A DNA stretch of 32,948 bases from Klebsiella planticola ATCC 33531 (GCF_000735435.1 NZ_JMPP01000068.1:1-32948); one strand, 5' to 3'; shown: positions 19,353-27,929, counted from the stretch's first letter. Notes: generated by a model not told the origin, from the sequence alone. Translations and numbers: made by a program.

Positions 19353-20865
19353 GCACCGTACCAGGCGCCTGCTGTTCACCGCTGGCGCCTGCCTTGTTCT
19401 CACCGCATGCACGACGCTGGGGCCAGACTACCATCCGCCGAAAACGCCGGAGCTGACCCACTGGCAGCCGGCCACGCAGCGGATGGCTTCCCGCTCGACG
19501 CCTGCCGATTACGCACGGTGGTGGACGCAGCTCAACGACCCGACCTTAACCGCGCTGATTAACGAAGCGCTGCGGAAAAATCCGGATGTCAAAATCGCCG
19601 GTCTGCGTCTGCTGGAATCCCGGGCGCAGCTGGGGATCGCCGAGAGCTTACTGGGACCGCAGGCGACGATCGGCAGCGGCGATCTGCTGCGCACCGGCCA
19701 GCAGCGTTCGGGAAACTACAGCTCAGGAACCCGTTACAGCGCCGGGGCCAATCTGGGATGGGAAATCGATTTCTGGGGTAAGTTTCAGCGCGGCGTCGAG
19801 TCCGCCGATGCCAGCTATTTCGCCACGCTAGCGCAGTACGATGATATTCAAGTGCTGATGGCAGCCCAGGTGGCACAGTGGTACGTCAATATCCGCACGC
19901 TGGAAGCCCGCCTGCAAATAACCCGCAGCAATGCGAAGATCCAGCAGCGTAGCCTGCAGATCACCGAGCGGTTATTCCTCAGCGGCAACAGCGCGGAGCT
20001 GGACGTTCAGCAGGCAAAAACCCAATACCTCTCCACGCTTTCGACGATCCCCCAACTGGAAACCAGCCTCGCACAAAGCCAGAATGCCCTGAGCGCGCTG
20101 CTGGCACGCAAGCCCGGCCCCCTGCCGGAAATGGCGAGCCAGACCGGCGATATCCCGCTGGGCGAACTCTCGTTAGTGTCTGAACTTCCTGCCAACCTTC
20201 TGCGCCGACGGCCCGACGTCAGGGCGGCTGAGCGACAGCTGGCGGCACAGTCGGCGCTTATCGGCGTAGCGGAGAGCGAGCTCTACCCGTCCATTTCGCT
20301 GATCGGCAGCGTCGGGATTAGCGGCAGGACGGAGAGCAATGGCACGCTCAGCTGGGCGGCGGGCCCGACATTCAGCTGGAATCTGCTGGATCAAGGCCGG
20401 CTCGGAAATCAGGTTCTGGTTCAGGATGCCCGTTTTCTCCAGCTTCACGAGCACTATCGCGATACCGTCTTTCAGGCCGCGCGTGAAGTCGACGATGCGG
20501 CTATCGCCTACGCGAATGATAAAGATGAAATTGTATTGCTGAGCCAAACGGGTAAAGCCGCCAGCCGTTCCCTCGAAATAGCCAACACGCAGTATCGTGA
20601 GGGAATGGCTGACTTTCAGCGTGTCCTTGACTCGCAGCGGGCGCTGTTCAACCAACAAGAACGGCTGGTCAGCAGCCGCGGCGCGGCGATGCGCGATCTG
20701 ATCGCGCTGTATAAAGCGTTGGGGGGCGGCTGGGAAAGCGGACGGACACGCCCGCTGGTCGATGCCGCAACGGAAACGCACCTGCGCCAGCGTGATAGCT
20801 GGCTGCCGCTGCTGAAGACCCCGCTTCCTTCCGCCACATCTCCTTCAGAAGGACCTTCGCTATGA
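19342..20865 (+). CDS. Outer-membrane efflux lipoprotein (NodT/TolC-family OMF)
   Basis: This is a TolC-like outer-membrane channel lipoprotein. The ATG at 19342 is chosen because it begins a type II signal peptide, MLNEHRTRRLLFTAGACLVL, with lipobox LTAC and acylated C23. The 507-residue product has the family opening LGPDYHPPKTPE and two outer-membrane efflux repeats with long alpha-helical stretches (for example LRKNPDVKIAGLRLLESRAQ and NLLRRRPDVRAAERQLAAQS). It overlaps the preceding permease gene and shares an ATGA overlap with the HlyD gene, so all are translated from one message. Its role is the exit duct of the tripartite system that follows. Confidence 0.93.
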   Translation: MLNEHRTRRLLFTAGACLVLTACTTLGPDYHPPKTPELTHWQPATQRMASRSTPADYARWWTQLNDPTLTALINEALRKNPDVKIAGLRLLESRAQLGIAESLLGPQATIGSGDLLRTGQQRSGNYSSGTRYSAGANLGWEIDFWGKFQRGVESADASYFATLAQYDDIQVLMAAQVAQWYVNIRTLEARLQITRSNAKIQQRSLQITERLFLSGNSAELDVQQAKTQYLSTLSTIPQLETSLAQSQNALSALLARKPGPLPEMASQTGDIPLGELSLVSELPANLLRRRPDVRAAERQLAAQSALIGVAESELYPSISLIGSVGISGRTESNGTLSWAAGPTFSWNLLDQGRLGNQVLVQDARFLQLHEHYRDTVFQAAREVDDAAIAYANDKDEIVLLSQTGKAASRSLEIANTQYREGMADFQRVLDSQRALFNQQERLVSSRGAAMRDLIALYKALGGGWESGRTRPLVDAATETHLRQRDSWLPLLKTPLPSATSPSEGPSL

Positions 20866-21956
20866 ATGCCCCCTCCTCTTCACCTGGACAGGCCAGCCGG
20901 CGTACAGCCATCGGCCTGGTGGTGGTGATTGTACTGCTGATCGGCTTTTATTTAGTCACGGACAGGGTGACGCCCTATACCTCGCAGGCCAGGGTACAGG
21001 CCTTCGTCATTCCGGTCGCAGCGGAAGTGACCGGGCAAATAAAAAAGGTATATGTTCGTGACAATCAACGTGTCGCTATGGGCGAACCGCTGTTTGAGCT
21101 GGACCCGGAACCTTATGATATCGCCCTGGCGCGTGCACGTTCGGACTATGCCACGGTGCTCAGTTCCGTGAAGGCCAGCGGTGAAAGCGTGGTCGCGGCA
21201 AAGGCTGGCCTTCAGGCCGCCACCACCGCTTACCAGAATGCGGCGAAAGATGCCGAGCGCCAGGAACGGCTCTATCGTGAAGATCCCGGCACGATTTCCG
21301 TCCGGCGCCTGGAAATAGCCCAGGCCACCCGGGAAACCGCCCGTAGTCAGATGGCCGCTGCCGCTGCCGACGTGCGGCGTGCCATTGAAGCCGCCGGTGC
21401 AGCCGGTGACGATAATTCTCAGCTGTTAAGCGCCCGGGCCGCGGTTCGCAAAGCCGAGCTGGACCGCAGTAAAAGCACCGTGATTGCCGGCAGCCGCGGG
21501 CTGATTACCGATTTACGCACCGAAGCTGGCCAGTTTGTTGGCGCGGGCGCCCCGGTGATGACATTGATTGCCCTGAACGATGTCTGGATTAACGCGGACA
21601 TGACCGAAAATAACCTCGGTCGTATCCGGCCGGGTAATGAGGTAGCGATTCTTCTCGACAGCATGCCCGGACACATTTTTACCGGCCGGGTACTCAGCAT
21701 CGGCTATGGTATCAACGCCTCGCAACCCCCGCCGGCCGGCGGTCTCCCTACCGTGGATAACAACCGTGACTGGCTCCGTCAGGCCCAGCGCTTCCCGGTT
21801 AAAATCGCCTTTGCAAAAGAGGATACCCCGCCGCCCACCAGCCTTCGCGTTGGCGGGCAGGCGGATGTGCTGGTTTATACCAGCGGCAGTAGCCTGCTGA
21901 ACGTTGCAGGCTACCTGTATATCCGTGTCATGAGCCTGTTCTCCTGGCTCTATTAG
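20862..21956 (+). CDS. HlyD/EmrA-family membrane fusion (periplasmic adaptor) protein
   Basis: The 364-residue adaptor has one N-terminal membrane helix (about 14-34), a biotinyl-lipoyl half-motif (VIPVAAEVTGQIKKVYVRDNQRVAMGEPLFELDP), a long coiled-coil hairpin rich in Ala, Arg and Glu (about 85-205), and the returning half with a beta-barrel segment (RGLITDLRTEAGQFVGAGAPVMTLI and DVWINADMTENNLGRIRPG). This resembles EmrA, AaeA and YibH adaptors. The start overlaps the OMF stop (ATGA) and is preceded by AGAAGGA. It should bridge the downstream DUF2955 membrane protein to the outer-membrane channel. Confidence 0.92.
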   Translation: MNAPSSSPGQASRRTAIGLVVVIVLLIGFYLVTDRVTPYTSQARVQAFVIPVAAEVTGQIKKVYVRDNQRVAMGEPLFELDPEPYDIALARARSDYATVLSSVKASGESVVAAKAGLQAATTAYQNAAKDAERQERLYREDPGTISVRRLEIAQATRETARSQMAAAAADVRRAIEAAGAAGDDNSQLLSARAAVRKAELDRSKSTVIAGSRGLITDLRTEAGQFVGAGAPVMTLIALNDVWINADMTENNLGRIRPGNEVAILLDSMPGHIFTGRVLSIGYGINASQPPPAGGLPTVDNNRDWLRQAQRFPVKIAFAKEDTPPPTSLRVGGQADVLVYTSGSSLLNVAGYLYIRVMSLFSWLY

Positions 21957-21968
21957 GGGACCAACGCG

Positions 21969-22991
21969 ATGCATAACGTGGACCGTGCCGTACTGAGAAT
22001 AAGCTGTGGCAGCGGACTGGCCGCGCTGGTCTGCTACGCCAGCGCGCTGCCGATGCCGCACCTCGGATGCATCATGGCCTGGATTGTGCTGTGCCAGGGG
22101 AAACCTTTGGCGCTGAAAAAAGGTCTCGTCATTGGTTCTCTCCTGATAGTCACCATGACGGGTGGCATTCTGATGGTGCCATTACTGACCTATTACGCCT
22201 TACCGGGCGTGCTGCTCACGGCGCTGTTGCTGTATCAGTTGATATTAATGGGCCTTTCCGGGAAGGCCACGCTGTCGATGCTGCTGGTGGTGGCAATAGC
22301 GGTGATTCCCATTGCCGGGCTGATTGAGCAGGCGCTGGCGATGGGGCTGGCGCAAATGCTGGGGATCGGTTTTATTACCGGTACGTTGGTCAACGGGCTG
22401 GCGGTGGCGTTATTCCCACCGCCACCGGGCCCGGCGCCCCAGCCCAGGGAATCGCCGGCGGTGAGTTCTCCCCATGTCAGGGCGCTACGGGCGGTGATTA
22501 TTGTACTCCCCGTCTGGCTTCTGGCACTGAGCCACCCGACGTTCTACATCCCGGCGGTGATGAAAACCGTCACGCTGGCGCAGCAGGCGACGACGCTCAC
22601 CACGAAAACGTCGGGAAAAGAACTGGTGCTATCGACGCTACTGGGGGCGCTGCTGGCGCTGGGGCTGTGGTTCGGTCTTAGCCTCTGGCCGTCGCTGCTA
22701 ATGCTGGTGCTCTGGCTGAGCCTGGTCAGTCTGTGGGTGGCCCGGCGGCTGGTTCGTCTGGTGCCGGGACGGTTTCCCCCCTCTTTCTGGAGCAATGTCT
22801 GGATAACCGCCCTCATTCTGTTCGGCCCGGCGATTCAGGACAGCAGTTCAGGAAAAGATGTCTGGACAGCCGCCGCGATGCGCTGCGCGTTATATCTCAT
22901 CATCGCGCTTTATGGCTGGGCCTGCATCGCCCTTCTTGAGCGCTGGCGCCCCCTTGACGCCCCCTCAACAAAACTTCATTCAGGAGATTAA
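21969..22991 (+). CDS. DUF2955 / FUSC-like inner-membrane protein (putative efflux pump component)
   Basis: The 340-residue protein has about nine or ten hydrophobic segments in two blocks (about 7-150 and 175-325) joined by a proline-rich linker (PPPPGPAPQPRE, near residue 150). The first block, with RISCGSGLAALVCYASALPMP, looks like the DUF2955 family, related to the membrane domain of aromatic-acid exporters (AaeB, FUSC). Unlike AaeB it lacks the large cytoplasmic domains. Its place directly after HlyD and OMF genes suggests it is the inner-membrane pump of a tripartite exporter. The substrate is unknown. It starts 12 bases after the adaptor stop. Confidence 0.8.
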   Translation: MHNVDRAVLRISCGSGLAALVCYASALPMPHLGCIMAWIVLCQGKPLALKKGLVIGSLLIVTMTGGILMVPLLTYYALPGVLLTALLLYQLILMGLSGKATLSMLLVVAIAVIPIAGLIEQALAMGLAQMLGIGFITGTLVNGLAVALFPPPPGPAPQPRESPAVSSPHVRALRAVIIVLPVWLLALSHPTFYIPAVMKTVTLAQQATTLTTKTSGKELVLSTLLGALLALGLWFGLSLWPSLLMLVLWLSLVSLWVARRLVRLVPGRFPPSFWSNVWITALILFGPAIQDSSSGKDVWTAAAMRCALYLIIALYGWACIALLERWRPLDAPSTKLHSGD

Positions 22992-22992
22992 C

Positions 22993-23418
22993 ATGTTGCT
23001 TCCGCTGATAACGGGCATGCCCGTTATCCTGTGTAATATGCTGCTGCAATCTCTGGTGTCCGTCTGGTGCATTCGCTTTTATCTCAAGCGTTTTCACGGC
23101 AAAGAGGGGCTACTTGCCGGCGTGCTGGCGCTGTTTGGCACCATCATCATCATTTTAATGGGTAATTTGCTGCAGATTCTGCTCTGGGGAATACTGTTTG
23201 TCTGGCTGGGCGAGTTTCCGACGCTGCTGGATGCGGTGTATCACTCCGGGGTGAACTTCGCGACGTTGGGGTATGGCGATGTTGTGATGAGCGCCAGATG
23301 GAAACTGCTCGGTCCGCTGGAGGCGGTCAACGGGGCGCTGATGATCGGCCTGTCCGGTGCCTGCATGCTGGCCGTTATGCAGCATCATATTCGCAAGCAA
23401 TTAAAATATATAAAATGA
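22993..23418 (+). CDS. Small K+-channel-like membrane protein (ion channel family)
   Basis: The ATG at 22993 follows AGGAG at ideal spacing, one base after the previous stop, and gives 141 residues; the longer open frame runs inside the upstream gene and is rejected. Three hydrophobic segments are visible (about 5-28, 40-72, 108-130). Before the last there is a pore-loop pattern, VNFATLGYGDVV, with the K+-selectivity filter signature TLGYGD at 91-96. It fits the Ion_trans_2 (two-TM pore) family. No RCK or other regulatory domain is present. As last gene of the operon it may balance membrane potential or ion flux for the exporter; this is inference. Confidence 0.85.
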   Translation: MLLPLITGMPVILCNMLLQSLVSVWCIRFYLKRFHGKEGLLAGVLALFGTIIIILMGNLLQILLWGILFVWLGEFPTLLDAVYHSGVNFATLGYGDVVMSARWKLLGPLEAVNGALMIGLSGACMLAVMQHHIRKQLKYIK

Positions 23419-23454
23419 ACTCAATGAGTTTGTTTTGGCGGGGCGTGAAACGAC

Positions 23455-23486
23455 GAAAGCCTGAATCATTTCTGATTCAGGCTTTC
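23455..23486. terminator. Bidirectional terminator-like hairpin between the efflux operon and tRNA-Asp
   Basis: A perfect 14-bp inverted repeat with a 4-base loop (arms 23455-23468 and 23473-23486; arm core AAAGCCTGAATCA) lies between the 3' ends of the rightward operon and the leftward tRNA gene. T-rich stretches close each arm (CTTTC on both strands), so it could end transcripts from both sides. Confidence 0.8.
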
Positions 23487-23493
23487 TGAATAG

Positions 23494-23570
23494 TGGCGGA
23501 ACGGACGGGACTCGAACCCGCGACCCCCTGCGTGACAGGCAGGTATTCTAACCGACTGAACTACCGCTCC
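23494..23570 (-). tRNA. aspV: tRNA-Asp (anticodon GUC)
   Basis: Read on the minus strand, this 77-nt sequence starts GGAGCGGTAGTTCAGTCGG, has anticodon loop CTGTCAC with GTC at 23536-23534, the T-loop GGTTCGAGTCC, and an encoded CCA end. It looks identical to E. coli tRNA-Asp. It is downstream of dnaQ on the same strand, the position of aspV in E. coli. tRNA-Asp genes are common insertion sites, and an accessory operon abuts its 3' side here, but no second copy of its 3' end is visible in the window. Confidence 0.98.
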
Positions 23571-23598
23571 ACTTACTGTTCCCTTGGGAACGAGGCGA

Positions 23599-23627
23599 AT
23601 ATTACGGATTCCCCGTAACGCCGTCAA
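23599..23627 (-). promoter_or_regulatory. Sigma-70 promoter of tRNA-Asp
   Basis: On the minus strand TTGACG (23627-23622), a 17-base spacer and TAATAT (23604-23599) lie about 29 bases before the tRNA 5' end. The bases after the -10 (TCGCCTCG) form a GC-rich discriminator typical of stable-RNA promoters under stringent control. Confidence 0.8.
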
Positions 23628-23653
23628 CGCTTTTTCTTCAGTTTTGAATCGTT

Positions 23654-23690
23654 TGCTGTAAAAATCGCCCGCCAGGTGATTTTTACAGCA
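23654..23690. terminator. Long hairpin downstream of dnaQ
   Basis: A perfect 13-bp inverted repeat (TGCTGTAAAAATC at 23654-23666, GATTTTTACAGCA at 23678-23690) encloses an 11-base loop that can pair further. It starts 13 bases after the dnaQ stop. There is no U-tract after the stem on the dnaQ strand, so it may be a stabilising 3' structure, not a simple terminator. Confidence 0.6.
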
Positions 23691-23702
23691 TATCCCAGTG
23701 AC

Positions 23703-24434
23703 TCAGGCGCGCCACAGGCAGCTTCCGCCTTTCTTTTGCACCAGATCGAGTCGGGATTCATGGCTCACGATCTCTTCATCAGTCGCATAAACCACGCGTA
23801 ATTTGCTGGCGGCGCGAACAACCCGCTGTATTCCCATTTCACCAGCCTGCTGCTGCCCCTCACCTTCCATTGAAAATGCCATCGTCGTCTGACCACCGGT
23901 CATCATCAGATAGACATCGGCCAGAATCTGGGCATCGAGTAATGCCCCGTGCAGCGTGCGCTTACTGTTGTCTATTTCATAACGTGAGCACAGCGCATCG
24001 AGGCTGTTACGCTTGCCGGGGAACATTTTCCGCGCCAGTGCGAGGCTATCGGTGACTTTGCAGAAAGTATTCGTTTTCGCAATGCCGCGATTCAGCTTGC
24101 TGAATTCATAATCCATAAAGCCGATATCAAACGAGGCGTTATGGATGACCAGCTCCGCGCCGCGGATATAGTCCATAAACTCGTCGGCCACCTCCGCAAA
24201 CACCGGTTTATCCATCAGGAATTCATCGGCGATCCCGTGAACGCCGAACGCTTCCGGGTCCACCAGCCGGTCCGGTTTCAGATAAACATGGAAGTTGTTC
24301 CCGGTGAGGCGGCGGTTTATTACCTCTACCGCACCGATTTCGATGATCTTATGTCCTTCATAGTGCGCACCGATCTGGTTCATACCGGTGGTTTCAGTAT
24401 CAAGAACAATCTGTCGTGTAATTGCAGTGCTCAT
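23703..24434 (-). CDS. dnaQ: DNA polymerase III epsilon subunit (3'-5' proofreading exonuclease)
   Basis: DnaQ is the proofreading exonuclease of the replicative polymerase III core, bound to DnaE and HolE. From [17 protein letters not shown] it has 243 residues, the E. coli length; another ATG three codons upstream is possible. DEDDh-family residues are D12 and E14 in DTETTG, D103 in the [10 protein letters not shown] block, and H162 and D167 in [13 protein letters not shown]. The C-terminal tail ends [11 protein letters not shown], which contacts DnaE. It is divergent from rnhA, with only 64 bp between the starts, so the promoters overlap as in E. coli. Confidence 0.97.
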   Translation of the reverse strand: MSTAITRQIVLDTETTGMNQIGAHYEGHKIIEIGAVEVINRRLTGNNFHVYLKPDRLVDPEAFGVHGIADEFLMDKPVFAEVADEFMDYIRGAELVIHNASFDIGFMDYEFSKLNRGIAKTNTFCKVTDSLALARKMFPGKRNSLDALCSRYEIDNSKRTLHGALLDAQILADVYLMMTGGQTTMAFSMEGEGQQQAGEMGIQRVVRAASKLRVVYATDEEIVSHESRLDLVQKKGGSCLWRA

Positions 24435-24498
24435 ATCAGTCATTTATGTCAGACTTGCCGTTTATCTATCGATTTCAATTACAGGAAGTCTACCAGAG

Positions 24499-24966
24499 AT
24501 GCTTAAACAGGTAGAAATTTTCACCGATGGTTCATGCCTGGGAAATCCTGGGCCCGGTGGTTATGGGGCGATTTTACGCTATCGCGGAAAAGAAAAAATC
24601 TTTAGTCAGGGCTATCACCTCACCACCAATAACCGGATGGAGATGATGGCGGCAATTGTCGCCCTCGAGGCGCTGAAGGAGCAGTGCGAAGTGATCCTCA
24701 GCACCGACAGCCAGTACGTGCGCCAGGGGATCACCCAGTGGATCCATAACTGGAAAAAACGCGGCTGGAAAACCGCTGATAAAAAACCGGTTAAAAATGT
24801 CGATCTCTGGCAGCGCCTGGATGCCGCGCTCGGCCAGCATCAAATCAAATGGGAATGGGTCAAAGGCCATGCCGGCCACCCGGAAAATGAACGCTGTGAT
24901 GAGCTGGCGCGCGCTGCTGCCTCCAGCCCGACGCAGAGCGATACCGGCTACCAGCCAGAAAGCTAA
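24499..24966 (+). CDS. rnhA: Ribonuclease HI
   Basis: RNase HI cleaves the RNA strand of RNA:DNA hybrids, removing R-loops and helping clear primers. The ATG at 24499 gives 155 residues as in E. coli, starting [20 protein letters not shown]; the frame is open upstream across the dnaQ-rnhA promoter region but that part has no counterpart. Catalytic residues D10, E48, D70, H124 and D134 are all in place, and the basic protrusion ([18 protein letters not shown]) is intact. Its stop overlaps the yafS stop by four bases on the opposite strand. Confidence 0.97.
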   Translation: MLKQVEIFTDGSCLGNPGPGGYGAILRYRGKEKIFSQGYHLTTNNRMEMMAAIVALEALKEQCEVILSTDSQYVRQGITQWIHNWKKRGWKTADKKPVKNVDLWQRLDAALGQHQIKWEWVKGHAGHPENERCDELARAAASSPTQSDTGYQPES

Positions 24967-25685
24967 CTCTGGCCGTTGCGCCACTGACGCGTGGCGCCAA
25001 CCGTCTGGCGCAGCTGCGTTTTTGCTTTTCCCGACTTCATCGGGTTTAACGTCAGCGGAACCGTCCGCTTCCGGGCAACAATCAGCTGCAAACTGCCCAG
25101 TGCCGGCAGATGAGTGCTGAGGAGTTTGCCACCATGCCTGGACCAGGGCAGCACCTGATACCGGCCATAATGCAGCACCTCAAAATTCAACAACGCCAGC
25201 CAGTCCAGCTGACGCGTGAGCGTAAACATCCGGCTGTTGTAGGGCGTCGTCTTACGTAATACCGGCACCAGCTTGCGCAGGCCCATCAGACTGACGGGGT
25301 TAAAGCCGGTCAAAATCATCCAGCCGTCATCAATCAATACCCGGTCGGCCTCTCGCAGCAAACGATGCGGATCGCTGCACCAGGGCAAGGTATGCGCCAG
25401 CAGGCAGGCATCAACCGATTTTTCTGCAAAGGGAAGATGGAGCGGATCGGCTTTCACCTGAATCGGGTTGCCCTGCAAAGACACGTTCACCTGATGAGAG
25501 ATAGCACAGGCTTCCGTGTTGATTTCCGCGCTCAGATTGCCAATCTTAAGTAAATGAAAGCCATATAATTTAGCCAGCCACGGTTTCATATGCCGTTCCA
25601 GCGATTCGCGATAGTATTCGCCCCAGGGCATACTGGACCAGTGCTCGGGCGCTGTGATTGTCTGAGGTATCCTTGCCGGCTTCAT
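24963..25685 (-). CDS. yafS: Class I SAM-dependent methyltransferase YafS
   Basis: This 240-residue protein matches E. coli YafS along its whole length. The central block [24 protein letters not shown] followed by [26 protein letters not shown] has the pattern of a type-11 methyltransferase domain. The usual glycine-rich SAM motif near the N-terminus is degenerate ([11 protein letters not shown]), as in E. coli YafS, so activity is unproven. The methyl acceptor is unknown. GGAAGG precedes the ATG. It is divergent from gloB by 33 bp and convergent with rnhA. Confidence 0.92.
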   Translation of the reverse strand: MKPARIPQTITAPEHWSSMPWGEYYRESLERHMKPWLAKLYGFHLLKIGNLSAEINTEACAISHQVNVSLQGNPIQVKADPLHLPFAEKSVDACLLAHTLPWCSDPHRLLREADRVLIDDGWMILTGFNPVSLMGLRKLVPVLRKTTPYNSRMFTLTRQLDWLALLNFEVLHYGRYQVLPWSRHGGKLLSTHLPALGSLQLIVARKRTVPLTLNPMKSGKAKTQLRQTVGATRQWRNGQS

Positions 25686-25718
25686 CGCAACCTTCCGCTA
25701 CGCTTTGAGAGGTAATTT

Positions 25719-26474
25719 ATGAATCTTATCAGCATTCCCGCATTTCAGGACAACTACATCTGGGTTCTTAGTGAGGAGAACGGTCGCTGTCTTATCGTCG
25801 ATCCCGGCGAAGCGGCACCGGTACTGGCCGCCATCGAAGCCAATCACTGGCAACCCGAAGCCATTTTATTGACCCACCACCACCACGATCATGTTGGCGG
25901 CGTAAAACAACTGCGTGAAAAGTTCCCGGGTCTTGTGGTTTACGGACCGGCAGAAACCCAGGATAAAGGCACCACTCACCTTGTGGCCGATGGCGATCGG
26001 GTGATGATTTTGGGTCACGAATTTTCTATTTTTTCCACCCCCGGTCACACTTTAGGACACATCTGTTTCTACAGCGAACCTTATCTTTTTTGTGGCGATA
26101 CAATGTTTTCCGGCGGCTGTGGAAGGCTTTTCGAAGGAACAGCAGATCAGATGTATCAATCATTTAGGAAAATAAACGCGTTTCCTGAGGATACTCTAAT
26201 CTGTTGCGCACATGAGTATACTTTAGCGAATATGAAGTTTGCATTGAGTATCCTGCCTGATGACAGGGATATAAATGATTACTACCATAAAGTTAATGAG
26301 TTACGTGCAAAAAAACAAAAAACACTGCCCGTAACTCTGAAAAATGAGCGACGTATAAATATTTTCTTACGTACGGATGACAATGATTTAATTAAAGAAA
26401 TATCCAAAGAAACAAATTTGCAACACTCTGCGCAGAGATTTGCCTGGTTAAGGTCAAAGAAAGATGACTTCTGA
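25719..26474 (+). CDS. gloB: Hydroxyacylglutathione hydrolase (glyoxalase II)
   Basis: Glyoxalase II hydrolyses S-D-lactoylglutathione to D-lactate and glutathione, the second step of methylglyoxal detoxification. The 251 residues equal E. coli GloB. The metallo-beta-lactamase motif [10 protein letters not shown] (52-61) and the later metal ligands in [18 protein letters not shown] and CAHEY are all present. GAGAGG precedes the ATG. From about position 26140 the DNA becomes AT-rich (about 35 percent GC over 26161-26460 by hand count) with many AGG, ATA and CTA codons, unlike the first half; the protein still aligns to the family end ([12 protein letters not shown]). Confidence 0.96.
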   Translation: MNLISIPAFQDNYIWVLSEENGRCLIVDPGEAAPVLAAIEANHWQPEAILLTHHHHDHVGGVKQLREKFPGLVVYGPAETQDKGTTHLVADGDRVMILGHEFSIFSTPGHTLGHICFYSEPYLFCGDTMFSGGCGRLFEGTADQMYQSFRKINAFPEDTLICCAHEYTLANMKFALSILPDDRDINDYYHKVNELRAKKQKTLPVTLKNERRINIFLRTDDNDLIKEISKETNLQHSAQRFAWLRSKKDDF

Positions 26475-26545
26475 CATTTAATTCTTGTCATTCGCCGCCT
26501 TCACCGTTATTCTTGCTCGTCTTTTAAGCAACTATTGACACACAC

Positions 26546-27913
26546 ATGAAGGCACGAGCGATTTTACTCGCCTCTGTCCTGCTGGTGGGGTGCCAGTCGT
26601 CGAAAAACGATGGCAACGTCCAACAGCACGCACAGAGCCTTTCTGCAGCTGGTCAAGGGGAAGCAGGTAAGTTCACAAGTCAAGCGCGCTGGTTAGATGA
26701 TGGAACCTTCTACGCGCAAGACCAGGATCTGTGGACTTCCATAGGCGACGAGCTAAAGATGGGAATACCGGAAAATCCCCGGATTCGCGAACAAAAACAG
26801 AAGTATTTAAGTAATAAGAGCTATCTCCACGATGTAACTTTACGGGCAGAGCCGTATATGTACTGGATAGCCGGGCAAGTTAAGAAACGTAACATGCCAA
26901 TGGAACTGGTATTACTACCCATAGTGGAGAGCGCTTTTGACCCGCACGCAACGTCTGGCGCCAATGCCGCAGGCATCTGGCAGATCATTCCGAGCACCGG
27001 GCGCAATTATGGTTTGAAACAGACCCGCAGCTACGATGCGCGTCGTGACGTCGTCGCCTCTACCACGGCGGCGTTGGATATGATGCAGCGTCTGAACAAG
27101 ATGTTCGACGGCGACTGGTTGTTAACGGTCGCCGCGTACAACAGCGGCGAAGGTCGAGTGCTGAAGGCAATGAAAGCGAACCGTTCGCGTGGTAAACCCA
27201 CCGATTTCTGGTCGCTGCCATTACCGCGGGAAACCAAGGTGTATGTGCCAAAAATGCTGGCGTTGAGTGATATTCTCAAAAACAGCAAACGTTATGGCGT
27301 GAAGCTGCCGACGGCAGACGAAAGCCGTGCGCTGGCGCGTGTTCGCCTCGACAATCCGGTTGAGATTAGCCAGCTCGCAGATATGGCAGGCATGCCTGTC
27401 GGCAAGCTGAAAACCTTCAACGCCGGCGTCAAAGGATCAACCCTTGGTGCCAGCGGGCCAAAGTACGTTATGGTGCCACAGAAACACGCTGCTCAGCTGC
27501 GTGAATCACTGGCCTCTGGCGATATTGCAGCCGTGCAACCTACGCTGCTGGCGGACAACACGCCGTTGACCAGCCGTAGCTACAGGGTGCGTTCGGGCGA
27601 TACGGTTTCCGGGATTGCATCGCGTCTTGGCGTATCGACGAAAGATCTGCAGCAGTGGAATAACCTGCGCGGGTCCGGGCTGAAAGTGGGTCAGAACCTG
27701 GTGATTGGCGCCGGTAGCAGCGCACAGCGTCTTGCCAACAACAGCGATAGCATCACCTATCGCGTACGTAAAGGTGATTCGTTGTCGAGCATCGCGAAAC
27801 GTCACGGCGTGAATACACGTGATGTGATGCGCTGGAATAGCGGCACTGATGACCTGAAGCCTGGCGACCAGCTGACGCTGTACGTGAAGAACAGCGACAG
27901 GCCAGACTCCTGA
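26546..27913 (+). CDS. mltD: Membrane-bound lytic murein transglycosylase D
   Basis: MltD cleaves the glycan strands of peptidoglycan to anhydro-muropeptides and is a lipoprotein of the outer membrane facing the periplasm. The 455 residues (E. coli 452) begin with a lipoprotein signal with lipobox LVGC and acylated C16. The SLT domain shows catalytic E128 in LLPIVESAFDP and AAGIWQIIPSTGRNYGL. Two LysM peptidoglycan-binding domains lie near residues 346-390 (YRVRSGDTVSGIA) and 403-447 (YRVRKGDSLSSIA). No clear Shine-Dalgarno is seen before the ATG; the signal peptide fixes the start. It ends in a strong terminator. Confidence 0.96.
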   Translation: MKARAILLASVLLVGCQSSKNDGNVQQHAQSLSAAGQGEAGKFTSQARWLDDGTFYAQDQDLWTSIGDELKMGIPENPRIREQKQKYLSNKSYLHDVTLRAEPYMYWIAGQVKKRNMPMELVLLPIVESAFDPHATSGANAAGIWQIIPSTGRNYGLKQTRSYDARRDVVASTTAALDMMQRLNKMFDGDWLLTVAAYNSGEGRVLKAMKANRSRGKPTDFWSLPLPRETKVYVPKMLALSDILKNSKRYGVKLPTADESRALARVRLDNPVEISQLADMAGMPVGKLKTFNAGVKGSTLGASGPKYVMVPQKHAAQLRESLASGDIAAVQPTLLADNTPLTSRSYRVRSGDTVSGIASRLGVSTKDLQQWNNLRGSGLKVGQNLVIGAGSSAQRLANNSDSITYRVRKGDSLSSIAKRHGVNTRDVMRWNSGTDDLKPGDQLTLYVKNSDRPDS

Positions 27914-27929
27914 TACATCTGCTTAGTAG

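Noticed and set aside
22858-22992. 45-codon N-terminal extension of the channel gene
   Set aside because: It runs inside the DUF2955 gene in another frame, while AGGAG sits exactly before the internal ATG at 22993.
23494-23570. Attachment-site duplication of the tRNA-Asp 3' end marking an integrated island
   Set aside because: I found no second copy of the tRNA 3' sequence and no integrase gene in the window.
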